DNA of 64,000 bases from contig OX637394.1 of NCBI GenBank assembly GCA_951799425.1, positions 17,913,001 through 17,977,000 on the forward strand. The letters run 5' to 3'. Positions 1 to 10,600 of the stretch are shown in pieces; positions within the stretch are counted from its first letter, which is position 1, and each line of letters starts with the position of its first letter. The DNA comes from Ilex aquifolium. Its lineage: Eukaryota > Streptophyta > Magnoliopsida > Aquifoliales > Aquifoliaceae. Position numbers and translations under genes: made by a program. The notes below the pieces were generated by a model. It was not told where the DNA came from. It saw nothing but the letters and a program-made list of their open reading frames with translations, and did not search any database.

Positions 1-2
1 CT

Positions 3-809
3 ATGGGGACAGAGTTACATTTCAGCACAGCCTTTCACCCTCAAACAGATGGCCAATCCGAGAGAGTAATACAGATTTTGGAAGACATGTTACAGGCTTG
101 CTCGTTGGACTTCAAAGGGAGTTGGAGCGATCACTTACCGTTGGTGGAATTTGCGTACAACAACAGCTACCAAGCGAGTATCGGGATGGCACCGTATGAA
201 GCTTTGTATGGAAGACCATGTAGATCCCCGACGTGTTGGTTGGAAGCCGGAGAGAGTAGTATGTTTGGGCCCGAGATTGTGCGGGAGACAACAGAGAAGA
301 TTCAGCTCATTCGGGAGAGATTACGCACAGCACAGAGTCGACAAAAGAGCTATGCGGATAGGAGAAGAAGGCCTTTGGAATTCAAGGAGGGAGATTTTGT
401 ATTTCTCAAAGTGTTACCCAAGAAGGGCGTACTTAGATTCGGCAAGAAAGGAAAACTCGCTCCAAGGTACATCGGTCCATTTGAAGTGATCAAGACAGTG
501 GGCAAAGTAGCATACCAACTTCGGCTACCAGCACCGTTGTCAGGAGTTCATGATGTGTTCCACGTTTCGATGTTGAGGAAGTGTCAACCAGAAACGTCGC
601 ATGTCGTGGATTTGGAGGATATTGAAGTGCAAGATGGAGTCACCTATGAAGAGAAGCCGGTGAAGATTCTTGATATCAAGGAGAAAGTGCTTCGCAACAA
701 GGTAATCCAGTTGGTGAAAGTCCTGTGGCAACACCATAGCGTGGAGGAAGCAACTTGGGAACCGGAGTGGGAGATGCGAGAGAAATACCCATACTTGTTC
801 GCTACTTGA
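3..809 (+). CDS. Ty3/gypsy (Tekay/Del-type) pol, 3' part: integrase C-terminus and chromodomain
   Basis: Retroelement fossil entering from the left edge. The protein opens in the integrase catalytic core (HPQTDGQSERV, the region of the catalytic Glu), runs through the typical LPLVEFAYNNSY and YGRPCRSP stretches and an SH3-like GKLAPRYIGPFEV segment, and ends in a chromodomain-like tail (about residues 220-268: KILDIKEK, VLWQHHSVEEATWEPE). A chromodomain at the integrase C-terminus is diagnostic of chromoviruses, and the sequence style plus the long LTR that follows points to the Tekay/Del clade. Protease, RT and RNase H lie outside the window. The visible reading frame is open to its stop. 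Family call is from recognised motifs, not a search. Confidence 0.9.
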   Translation: MGTELHFSTAFHPQTDGQSERVIQILEDMLQACSLDFKGSWSDHLPLVEFAYNNSYQASIGMAPYEALYGRPCRSPTCWLEAGESSMFGPEIVRETTEKIQLIRERLRTAQSRQKSYADRRRRPLEFKEGDFVFLKVLPKKGVLRFGKKGKLAPRYIGPFEVIKTVGKVAYQLRLPAPLSGVHDVFHVSMLRKCQPETSHVVDLEDIEVQDGVTYEEKPVKILDIKEKVLRNKVIQLVKVLWQHHSVEEATWEPEWEMREKYPYLFAT

Positions 810-837
810 GGTAAGTTTCGAGGACGAAACTTTCATT

Positions 838-850
838 AAGGGGGGTGGAT
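838..850 (+). other. Polypurine tract of the Tekay-type element
   Basis: AAGGGGGGTGGAT sits directly before the TGTAACACCCC start of the LTR, about 30 bases after the pol stop. This is the primer site for plus-strand synthesis in this family. Confidence 0.8.
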
Positions 851-3156
851 TGTAACACCCCATATATTTATTTTATAAATGTATATAAATATATAATAAT
901 GGAATTGTTTTAAGTTTTGTGGTTGAAATATATAATAAGTGAAATAGAGAGGTTGAAATATATAATAAGTAAAATAAAGGGGTTAGTAGTGTAAAATCTG
1001 AAATTTTATATTCATTCGGTTTAGTGAATTGAGAATAATTACAACTTTATTGAAAAGAAAATTCAATAGCACCCCTTTCTTTTGAACCATAAACACTTTA
1101 TATTCTTTTTCTTTATTGTGTTACACCTTGCACCCAACAACTTTTGAGATTCTTGGTGAACTAAGGAATCTTAGGATGAAATTCTTTTAAGGAGAGTAGA
1201 TTGTGAGATCCCAAATTTTTAGGAGTAGTTTAAGTGTAAAATATTATGAATTTTGATAAAAAAATATAAGGAATAGTGAAGTTTATGGTTGATATATATG
1301 ATAAATGAAATAAAGGGAGAAAAGTGTAAATATTGTTATTTTCTCATTCATTTGGTCTTCACCCACTCACCCACGTTGAAGCCTTGAAAGAAAAATGAAA
1401 AGCTTCAGATAGGAAAAAAATAAAAGAAAGTCAGGGAGGCTTTGTGAGAGAAACCGAGAGACAGAGTGGGAGTCTGGCCAAAGGAAATTGGAAGCAGAAG
1501 GCTACCCGAATAGAGGAAGTAAGAACAGAAAGCTGAGTTCTTGAATTGAAATCAAACCCTCCTCTCCTTCACTCAAATCTAAGAACACAGGTAGGGTTTT
1601 CTTCCATTCTTGTCCATTGATGTTAGGATTATTATACATGTAGATTTTGACTCTTAATATTATGTATTTGTTATGGGTTCCTTGTTTCTTGATATTTTTA
1701 CAAACATTCACATGATTTGAACAAAATGATGGTTGGAAATCCATCAAACCCTAGTTTTTGGGGAAATATGAATTTTTCTCTATATCTTCACATCATCTTG
1801 ATTTCGAAAATTCTAGAACTTTGTGTTGGGTAGTAAAATGATTGTATTGTTGATCTCATGCTTATTTCCTTTAAACTTGTCTCTTGTAACATGATTTGCG
1901 AAATGGGTGTTTTCTTAAATTGTTCTATTATGTATCTTGCTTGTGAAAATTGGGGAAAATCATGGAATTTCCTTGTATATGAGGTTGAGTATATTATTGG
2001 TATGTCACTCTTGTGTATGGTGTTGTGAGGGACTTGGATTACCTTCGAAAACTGCCGTAGAGCGTTAGAGGTTAGTTTATCCCAATGGGGGGTGAGATGG
2101 TTGCCTAATGCTCGTAGTGGATCATTGTGGTGACAGTGACCACTATTGTTCACGGATACCGGGGAAAAGGGTTAGTATACTAGACACCTTGGGAGGATCT
2201 CGTCAATGTCGTATGAGACGGTACACGCCCTTCCTAAATTGGTCTGTGATTGTTAGTGGAAATGGGTGAATGAGGTAGAATCGTCGGGTAGATTCATGAG
2301 AAGCGACAACCTACTTGAGTGGTACCAAATAGAAATTATTGTTCATTGTACCAAATATTATTTCTCCAAGAGTTTCGGGTAGTATGGGATGCCGCGATAA
2401 CTTGTGGAAATGGTGTATAGTGGAGTGGATTATGTTGGAAATTGTTTGTCAATTAAACGTGGTTTTATTCTCTTTCAATTCCTTATTATTGTACAAACTT
2501 GAGATCTCCTTTAAAATGTCCTTATTTTATTTCAAAATTCATTTATATGTATGTGCGAAATGTGACCTACCTGTTTTACTTGATTTCAAAACCTTGAATG
2601 GGTTTGGAAGGATCCTCCTACCGAGCCTTGTGCTCATCCCCCCCTACTTTCCCACCTTTCAGATTATGTACTCGAGGAGGAGTTAGGAGACGAGGAGCCC
2701 GCTCAGTGGGAGACTCCAATTGACGGGAGTTTGGATCCCGAGGTAGACGCATAGAGCGACCCCTCTTCTTTTGCACTAGACTAGAATACTCTTTTGTATA
2801 CTGTGAAACCTAGTTTATTTTGTATTCCGCTGCTAAGTTTAAGTGTAATTCTTTTGGGAATGTAAATGCCATTGTTTGGCCTATTCTTTTGGGATGATAG
2901 TGTGGATATGATATATGTTGAATGAAATTTTATCTTATGAGGCATATGGGTACCCGGTGTGGTTAATTGTAGCTTAAATTGTACAGGTTGTGTTTTGGGT
3001 AGAGCTCCCCGTACAAAGGAGACTCTGCCCGAATTTTGTTAAAATATCGATGGTTGATGAATGAAACTACCTTATTTTATGGATTTATTTAGTGCTCTCA
3101 TGAGGTGAATGGTGATTAGATAGTAATACTGCCAAGGTGTATTTTGGGGTGTTACA
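851..3156 (+). mobile_element. 3' LTR of the Tekay-type Ty3/gypsy element
   Basis: About 2,306 bases beginning TGTAACACCCC and ending GGGGTGTTACA, so the first and last ~11 bases are inverted copies of each other with TG...CA limits. The length fits Tekay/Del LTRs. The start is repeated inside it: from about 1150 a second, diverged stretch resembles the pol 3' UTR, a polypurine tract (AAGGAGAGTAGATTG) and an LTR start (TGAGATCCC), followed by sequence parallel to 860-1000. The left LTR is outside the window, so neither age nor target duplication can be judged. Confidence 0.85.
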
Positions 3157-5477
3157 GATATGTCGGCCAAGTTCCTCGCCTCATAGTGGGGTCGAGGTGC
3201 TCCTAGATTGTTTTGTCCAAATAGTCTCTATTCATGACCACCTGGGGCGCTGTTGGAAGAACGATTGGCGGTTGCCTCCTTTGCCTCTGAACTCAAGATT
3301 GGGGGACACCTCCTCCTGAAAAAAAAAGGATTGTTATTTCTAGCCTGATGTGCCCTTTATAGTGGCACATAGAGGGGAAGCACTGGTTATGGTGCTTCCA
3401 CTGGCGCTACCTATGCAGAGGGAAACAATTGTTGTCTCACGCCCCCTAGACAATTCAAACTATAAATTAGCCGCTCCAATGCCTACCTGGTCTGACCAGA
3501 TTCTTCTCGGATGAAATCCCCCAAACCATTGATGAATCCGGAGACTTACTGAGAAACTTCGTGTGACAAAGCTTTAATTGAAGCCTCCGGCTCTGAGTCG
3601 GATTCTCGATTCTCTTGCCCGCAGAGTGGAGGCAACTATTCCTGCTGGTTAGGTATGCTTTCTTCAACAACCTCATGCACTGGTGGCACTTTTGACAAGC
3701 TAATTTTGGCATTTCCATGGGTGTTCACCATATGACTGCTTGGGGTCCCACGGGAGTGCCAACAAATATGTTTGGCATATTTCCAGATTGCGGGAATGCC
3801 AAAGTCTAATTGGACTTAAGATACAAACACGTATGACCTTACCTATTTCAACCGGTGTAAGGTTCTAAAATCGTGATTATTCAGGCAATTGTAGCAAGGT
3901 TTAAGATTATCTCTGAGTTCTTTTCTATGTCTTAGGGTTCAAGAACTTTAAATAATTTCCCAACTAACAGCTTAATGGACTGAAACGTAAAAAAAACAAC
4001 TGGAATGCAAAGAAGCAAGTAGACTAAATTTGGAAGATGAAACAAGTATTGCACTTAACATTAAATGAAAGCAATAAAAGATCATCAGAGTGATGGGCTA
4101 CATGAAAAGTAAAGTTGCTCAAAAGTAAAATAGATAAGTGTAAGGTAGGTTATCTATGTGTAGAGTTTATTGTGTTTGATCGTGGTTCTCTTCTATGTGG
4201 CCTAGCAGTTGTTATTTATGGGATGACCTTCAACCGTCAAAGTCATCTTTTCTGGCCATGACTGTAATCACGGTCTTTCTCTCAAGATGCATACATGTGT
4301 GATGAACTGTCTCCAACTAACGGTTCATTATGTCACGTCTCCTCACTTCCTGGGGTTCTTAGAGTCCTACTTCCCTAACCGCTCTGACAAACATGTACTC
4401 TCACAGATTCTTTCATGACCATTGGATCTCTTTCACGTGCCACTCTCTAATTTTGCTATTTTTGGTGTAAACATATATATAAAGACTCAAATGTGACAAC
4501 GGTTCGAAAATATGATATGATGGTAATGCAACGGTTGTCATTGATCAAAAAGGAAATCCAAAAGTAACTTGAGTTTTTGGTGCAATTGTCTGAAAATTGT
4601 GACAGATCGAAAGATTTAGCTATCGACGAACAAACTTTGCCAGAACGTTGACCTCAAATGAAGGATGGTTGGGCCGTCTAAGTCCCCTATGAGGAAAGGT
4701 GTAAATAGAATTTGTATCTTAAGATCATACTCAAGATTAGTTTATATAGTTAAGGAATTTTTCCATCCATTGCCAATTTATTTAAAGTTAGATACCTCTA
4801 TAGTGTAGAACCCCAATATAACTTACTGATATGGCTGGCTGGCTTATTTTAATCTTTGGTGCCCACTCTTACAACCAGCCAACTGATATGATGGGAAAAA
4901 TAATTCACCTCTGTTTTTTTTAAACTTGATGAAGAGCAAATACACATTTTTTCTACGAGATATTAAATTCCCCTCCCCCCCCCCCCCTCCCCCTCCCCTT
5001 CCTCTTTGAAATCCTTGTAAATATGTTATTGAAAGAGGGAAGAAGATGACATGGAGAGTTTTATGAAATTTACTTCTTGTTGAATCCATGTAATTTTATT
5101 TTTTTGGGTTTATTAGGTTCATTGTTATGCCAGCGCATTTTGGGAGAAGCGTTTTAGTATATTAGGCAATTTACTTTGGTGAGCTTCTAATTATGACTAC
5201 ATCATTTTGCATTTTATGATATTCTAAGAATGTGATTCAAAAACCCATTAAGTGTTATGTGTTATTATATGTTAATATGTTCAATAGTTTGGCTTACATT
5301 ATGGGGCCCATTGTCTAGTAGTTTAACTTTTTGTATAATTGGTGACTAGTCTAGTATGTTATCAAAGCTATGTTTCCACAAGGTTTAGGGTTTAAGTATC
5401 AGTGTTATGATATGGCTTTCCCATTGTATTAATGTATCATAATGCACCAAGTTCATGTTTATGTGTGTAAATTTATA
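3157..5477. other. Intergenic; no gene recognised
   Basis: No supported coding region. It contains a dispersed repeat (3911-4410, listed separately) and a C-rich tract at about 4972-5000. Short open frames have no recognisable domain. Confidence 0.6.
3911..4410 (+). repeat. Dispersed repeat R, copy 1
   Basis: About 500 bases that reappear in the same orientation at 50811-51298. Shared landmarks in order: GAGTTCTTTTCTAT, TTAGGGTTCAAGAACTTTAA, GACTAAATTTGGAAGATGAA, GTAAAGTTGCTCA, and TTCTTAGAGTCCTACTT. Similarity by eye is about 80-85 percent with small indels. No terminal repeats or coding capacity seen; superfamily unknown. Confidence 0.8.
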
Positions 5478-5482
5478 CATTT
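5478..5482 (+). repeat. Left target-site duplication of the Tat element
   Basis: CATTT, repeated exactly at 15847-15851 on the other side. Five bases is the usual duplication for Ty3/gypsy integrases. Confidence 0.9.
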
Positions 5483-6176
5483 TGATAATACCTAGAATAA
5501 ACCCCAAACCTGAGCTCAGGAAATGAGCTCAGCTCGGGAGCTCGAAGAAGAAAAGGAGAGCTCATCCCAGCCAAAGTCAGAGTTCAGCCAGTATTGGAGC
5601 TCCCCCACGCAAGATAATAGGGGGAAAAGGTGAGGAGACAGCAAGATGACAGAGGACACCTCCGAAGTAGAAGCCAAGCTGGAACCAAGGCATAAAACCC
5701 GTAATCAACCAAGATCCTCCCAAAATATTAAGGAGGATCCCATGGTAGAAGACAAAGATCTCGGGATATGGATCGTTAAAACCAGCCGTTGGGAGTTTAG
5801 GTAACTCCGGGATTGGAGAGGAAGATGGGGGAAGATCCCCTCATTATAGGAAGTAAAATCGGATTAGAGGTAAGCAAGAGGCTATTAAAGAGGAGGCAGG
5901 CAATAGAGCCGGAGAGGACCCTAATTCCCTCCTCACTACGCTGTAACACGCTCAATGCAATCAATAAGAAAAGAGGAGCAAGAGACTCCATTGCAGAGTG
6001 GACTAGCCGAGCTCTCAGGCCGGTGAACCACTATAACTCCTTTGTGTGATCTCCCTTTCCTCCATTCCCTTAAACATCAACCAGCATTGTTTGGCACGAG
6101 CCTTGTAGCTCAGACACCACATTTAATTTCACTTATACCTGCACCCTTAGCTCATTTTCGGTAGATAACACCATCA
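5483..6176 (+). repeat. 5' LTR of the Tat element
   Basis: 694 bases starting TGATAATACC and ending AACACCATCA. It is the same length as the 3' LTR and differs from it by four transitions. Short open frames inside both LTRs are shared by duplication and are not evidence of a gene. Confidence 0.93.
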
Positions 6177-6177
6177 G

Positions 6178-6197
6178 TTTAGCGCCGTCTGTGGGAA
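6178..6197 (+). other. Primer-binding-site region of the Tat element
   Basis: Two bases after the 5' LTR comes TTAGCGCCGTCTGTGGGAAC, the position and general form of the tRNA primer site seen in Tat-like elements (usually TGGCGCC...). I did not assign the tRNA. Confidence 0.7.
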
Positions 6198-6236
6198 CGA
6201 CAGTTCTTGTTACAAATATACTGATTTTTTCAGTAA

Positions 6237-7499
6237 TTGATGGTCTCTACGCGAAACATGAGTAAAAGTCAGATGAATCCTCCAAGAGTGCAGAATCCCC
6301 AAGAGGTCACCAGTGGGAGACAACCGGAAAACTTTCATGATTTCATCCCCACCGCTGAAGATGACCCACCTATGGTGGATCCTCCTGCTAATAACGAATT
6401 AGACGCCCTTCGCCTGGTCAATCAACACTTACTTCAACAAAATGAAGAGCTTTTGAAGCTCTTACAAGGTCCTCAGCAGGCGCAACCACCCCGGTGAGGC
6501 CCGAATGATCCTCCTCCTAGGGAACGGCAGTGCCTTGATCCCCCCAGGGAAGCAAACGAAGGAGGAGAAAGCAGTCAAGCACCCCATCAGCCCCCCAGGA
6601 GGGGAATCAATGAAGAAGCACAAAGCCAGAACGAAGGGCTGGAAAGGAATGATTTCCTTCCCTTCCAACAAGAGAGAATGGAACAATATTGGGAGCATCG
6701 CTTCAAGAACATCCAGCAAGAGCTCAGCCACATGAGAGAGGCAGTGAAGGTCAAAACCCCAGTAACAATGGATGACTTGGTGCAACAAACTGAATCCCCA
6801 TTCGCCCCCGGGGTACTGCATTTCCCCCTTCCTCTGAAGTTCAGAGTACCTCAGATAGAGGTCTTTGATGGGACAAAAGACCCAGTGGATCACCTCAACA
6901 CTTACAAAAACCAAATGGAATTGCACGGATACCAGGACCCTGTGCGGTGCAGGGCCTTCACCATCACCTTGAAGGGGTCAGCCTTGGCATGGTTCAATAG
7001 GCTTCCCCCAGCCTCGATCTCTTCTTTCAAAGAACTGTCCATTTCCTTTGTATATCACTTCATTGGAGCTCGGATCTACAGAAAGCCGAGCTATTATTTA
7101 TTAAATGTCAAGCAGAGGCCCGAGGAAAACCTGCGATCTTATGTACAGAGGTTCAATTCAGAATCTCTGAAAGTGGACATCCCAGACGAAAAGTTTGCCA
7201 TTACTGCCTTCATTGCAGGATTAGGAGTGCAGTCAAAGGATTTAATGTTCTCTATATCGAAGAACCCTCAAGCAAGCATGGCTGAGGTGTTAGCCAAGGC
7301 AGAAAAGTACATAAATGGTGAAGAAGCACTCATTTCCAAGGTAGGAATTGCATCCTCACGAAAGGAGAAGGAAAAAGAAGAGAAGAAAAGGGACCGAAGT
7401 CCCAGGAAAGAAAAGGGACGAGAAAGGTCTCCAAGGAGGGATAGAGATCGCTCCCCGAAGAGAAGAGGAAATGTTAGAGACCGCTTGGGCCCCATATAG
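6237..7499 (+). pseudogene. gag region of the Tat element (interrupted)
   Basis: Encodes a Gag-like polyprotein. The first part (from MVSTRNMSKSQMNPP) is a charged, proline-rich N-terminus ending in a glutamine- and leucine-rich stretch. The central part is a classic retrotransposon Gag capsid-like domain (PQIEVFDGTKDPVDHLNTY, ALAWFNRLPP, ENLRSYVQRF). The tail is a run of Lys/Arg/Glu/Ser resembling RS-type RNA-binding sequence. The region is broken by about two interruptions. In a living relative Gag would package the element RNA. The zinc knuckle lies in the start of the following frame. Confidence 0.85.
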
Positions 7500-7610
7500 C
7501 CTGAGCTGCAGGCTAGGTACGGACCTCAGCGATTCACCCTACTCATCGCCGCTGTATCCCAAGTTCTGTATGAGGTCCAAAACGAGAAGTTCCTAAGGTG
7601 GCCACCTCGG

Positions 7611-10600
7611 ATGAAGGCAGATCCAGCAAAGAGAGACCCCACAAAGTATTGTGACTACCACAGGGATCATGGTCACCATACTGATGATTGCATTCAGTTA
7701 AAGAAGGAGATCGAGTTCCTAATTCAACGGGGACAATTGCGTCGCTTTGTGGCCCATGACAACCAGAATCGAGCTCTTCCACCGCCGCCACCGCAACAGC
7801 AAGCACCGGCACCACATCAGCAGCCTCTGGGTGAGATCAGAGTAATATCTGGAGGATTTGCAGGAGGCGGAGAGTCTAGCTCAGCCAGGAAAGCGCACCT
7901 CCGACGAATCAGAGTCGAAGAAGTTCTCGAAGTGCATGCTGTGTCCAAAGCACCACGCTTAGACACAGCTATCACATTTTCCGATTCCGATTTGGAGGGA
8001 TGCCAATACCCCCATGATGATCCATTGGTGGTAAGAGCCGTGGTAGCTAACAGGACCGTTCATCGAGTCTTGATCGATAACGGGAGCTCGGCGGACATCA
8101 TTTTCACGCCTGCATTCTACAAAATGGACATAGGAAGAGAAAAACTCGAACCTGTAAGTACTCACTTGCTAGGATTCTCAGGAGAAAGGGTGCTCCCCCT
8201 GGGCTCAATCCAACTGGTGCTCACCCTAGATGACCCGCCTTGCCAAGCCACCACGACCGTAAAATTTCTAGCAATTGATGCACCTTCTGCATACAACATC
8301 TTGCTTGGAAGGCCGTCCCTTAATTCTATGAGGGCAATCCCATCTGCCTATCACTTGGTCGTTAAATTTCCTACAGAGAATGGAATCGGAGTGGTCCGGG
8401 GAGACCAGCGTGTAGCAAGAGAATGCTTCATGGCGTCTGTAAAGATGAAAGAGGTTGAGAACATCCAACTGGATGAACTCGACATGAGAGATGAGCTGGA
8501 AACAAGACCAATGTCATCAGAGGAACTGGAACCGATTCAGCTTGATGAGGAGCCAGAACACCTCGTTTATGTAGGGTCCAAGCTGAATAATGAAGTCAAA
8601 AGCCTCATCATCCAGTTCTTGAAGAAAAACGTAGGAGTGTTTGTCTGGAAGCAAGAAGACATGGAAGGTATTGACCCCTCGATCATCACGCACAAGCTTA
8701 GCGTGAATCCTACCTGCAAACCAATCAAACAGAAGCGAATAAGTTTCGCCCCGGAACGCCAAAAAGCTATCAACGAAGAGGTCGGCAAACTCCTCCACGC
8801 TAAGGCCGTCAGGGAAGTTGACTACCCTACCTGGTTGGCGAACATGGTTCTTGTCAAAAAAACCAATGGTAAGTGGGGATTGTGCATCGATTTCACTGAC
8901 CTCAACCGAGCATGCCCCAAGGACAGTTTTCCCTTACCTCGGATCGACTTAATAGTGGACGCCACAGCCGGACACGAGCTCCTTAGCTTCATGGACGCCT
9001 TCTCGGGTTACAACCAAATCAGGATGGATCCCTATGACCAAGAGAAGACCTCCTTTGTGACTGAACAGGGAACATACTGTTATCAGGTCATGCCTTTTGG
9101 ATTGAAAAACGCTGGAGCCACTTACCAGCGGTTGGTAAATAGGATGTTCCAAAAGCAGATAGGTGCATCCATGGAGGTTTACATCGACGATATGCTAGTA
9201 AAGTCACTGAAAGCAGAGCTCCACATCAAGCACCTAACTGAGTCATTCCAGATCCTAAAGGAATACAAGATGAAGCTCAACCCTGCGAAGTGTGCATTCG
9301 GGGTCTCGGCAGGAAAGTTTCTGGGTTTTATAGTTAGCAGCCGAGGAATTGAAGCTAACCCAGAGAAGGTTAGGGCGGTGTTAGATATGAAGTCACCTTC
9401 CAACACAAGAGAGGTACAACGCCTGACAGGTAGAATAGCTGTCTTGAGCCGTTTTGTGTCCAGGTCAAGCGATAAGTGCCAACCATTCTTTCAAATCTTG
9501 AAGAAGGCGTTCCAGTGGGATACCAAGTGCGAACAAGCATTCAAAGCCTTAAAAAATTACATGAGCTCCCCCCCTATTTTGGTGAGCCCTTTAGAAGGGG
9601 AAGTCCTTACTCTCTACCTGGCAGTTTCAGATTTTTCAACAAGCGCAGCGCTGGTTAGGGAGCGAGACAGAGCTCAGCAACCAGTCTACTACTGCAGCAG
9701 AGCTCTGAGAGGGGCGGAGGAGAGATATCCAAAGATGGAGAAACTCGCTTTAGCTTTGGTTACAACAGCTAGGAGACTCAGGCCTTATTTCCAGGCTCAT
9801 ACTATCGAGGTCCCAACAGACCAGCCGATGAAACAAGTGCTACATAAGCCAGAATCTTCTGGAAGATTAGTAAAATGGGCCATAGAGCTCAGTGAATTTG
9901 ATATCAAATATAAGCCAAGGACTGCCATCAAAGGGCAAATTTTGGCGGATTTCATCGCGGAATTCACAGCGGCAGCACCTATGGAGATCACAGAGTTAGT
10001 ACCTGACCTCCCCATATGGAGGCTTTCAGTGGATGGAGCTGCCAATGCTCAGGGAAGCGGTGCGGGTATGATCCTAACCTCTCCAGATGGAATAGATGTC
10101 GAGTATGCCCTTAGGTTTGGGTTTAAGGCTTCAAATAACGAGGCAGAGTATGAAGCTGTCATCGCTGGGCTCAATCTAGCTCATTCTATGGAAGTAGAAC
10201 AGCTGGAGATCTGCAGTGACTCTCAACTAGTGGTGAAGCAGTTAGAGGAATCCTACGAAGCGAGAGGCGAAAAAATGATCCTTTACCTCAGAAAGGTACA
10301 AGAACTAATTAAGAAGTTTGTGCAGGTTAAGGTCAGACACGTTCCCAGAACAGAGAATTCACGAGCAGATGCGTTGGCAAGATTAGCAACCGCTTCACAA
10401 GAAGACTTGGATAAGCTAATACCAGTGGAGCACCTTCCAGAGCCTTCAGTAAGCACTGAAAAGGAAGAAATGCTACCAATCGTAGCTCAGCCGAGCTGGA
10501 TGGACCCCATCATGGAATACCTGCAGAAAGGAACCTTGCCAGGCAATGCTAAGGAGGCCTCCAAGCTGAGAACTAGGTCAGCCAGATTTTATGTGATGCA

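Noticed and set aside
5797-6049. Small open frames in the Tat LTR, repeated at 15467-15719
   Set aside because: Same sequence in both LTRs on both strands; duplicates of non-coding LTR DNA.
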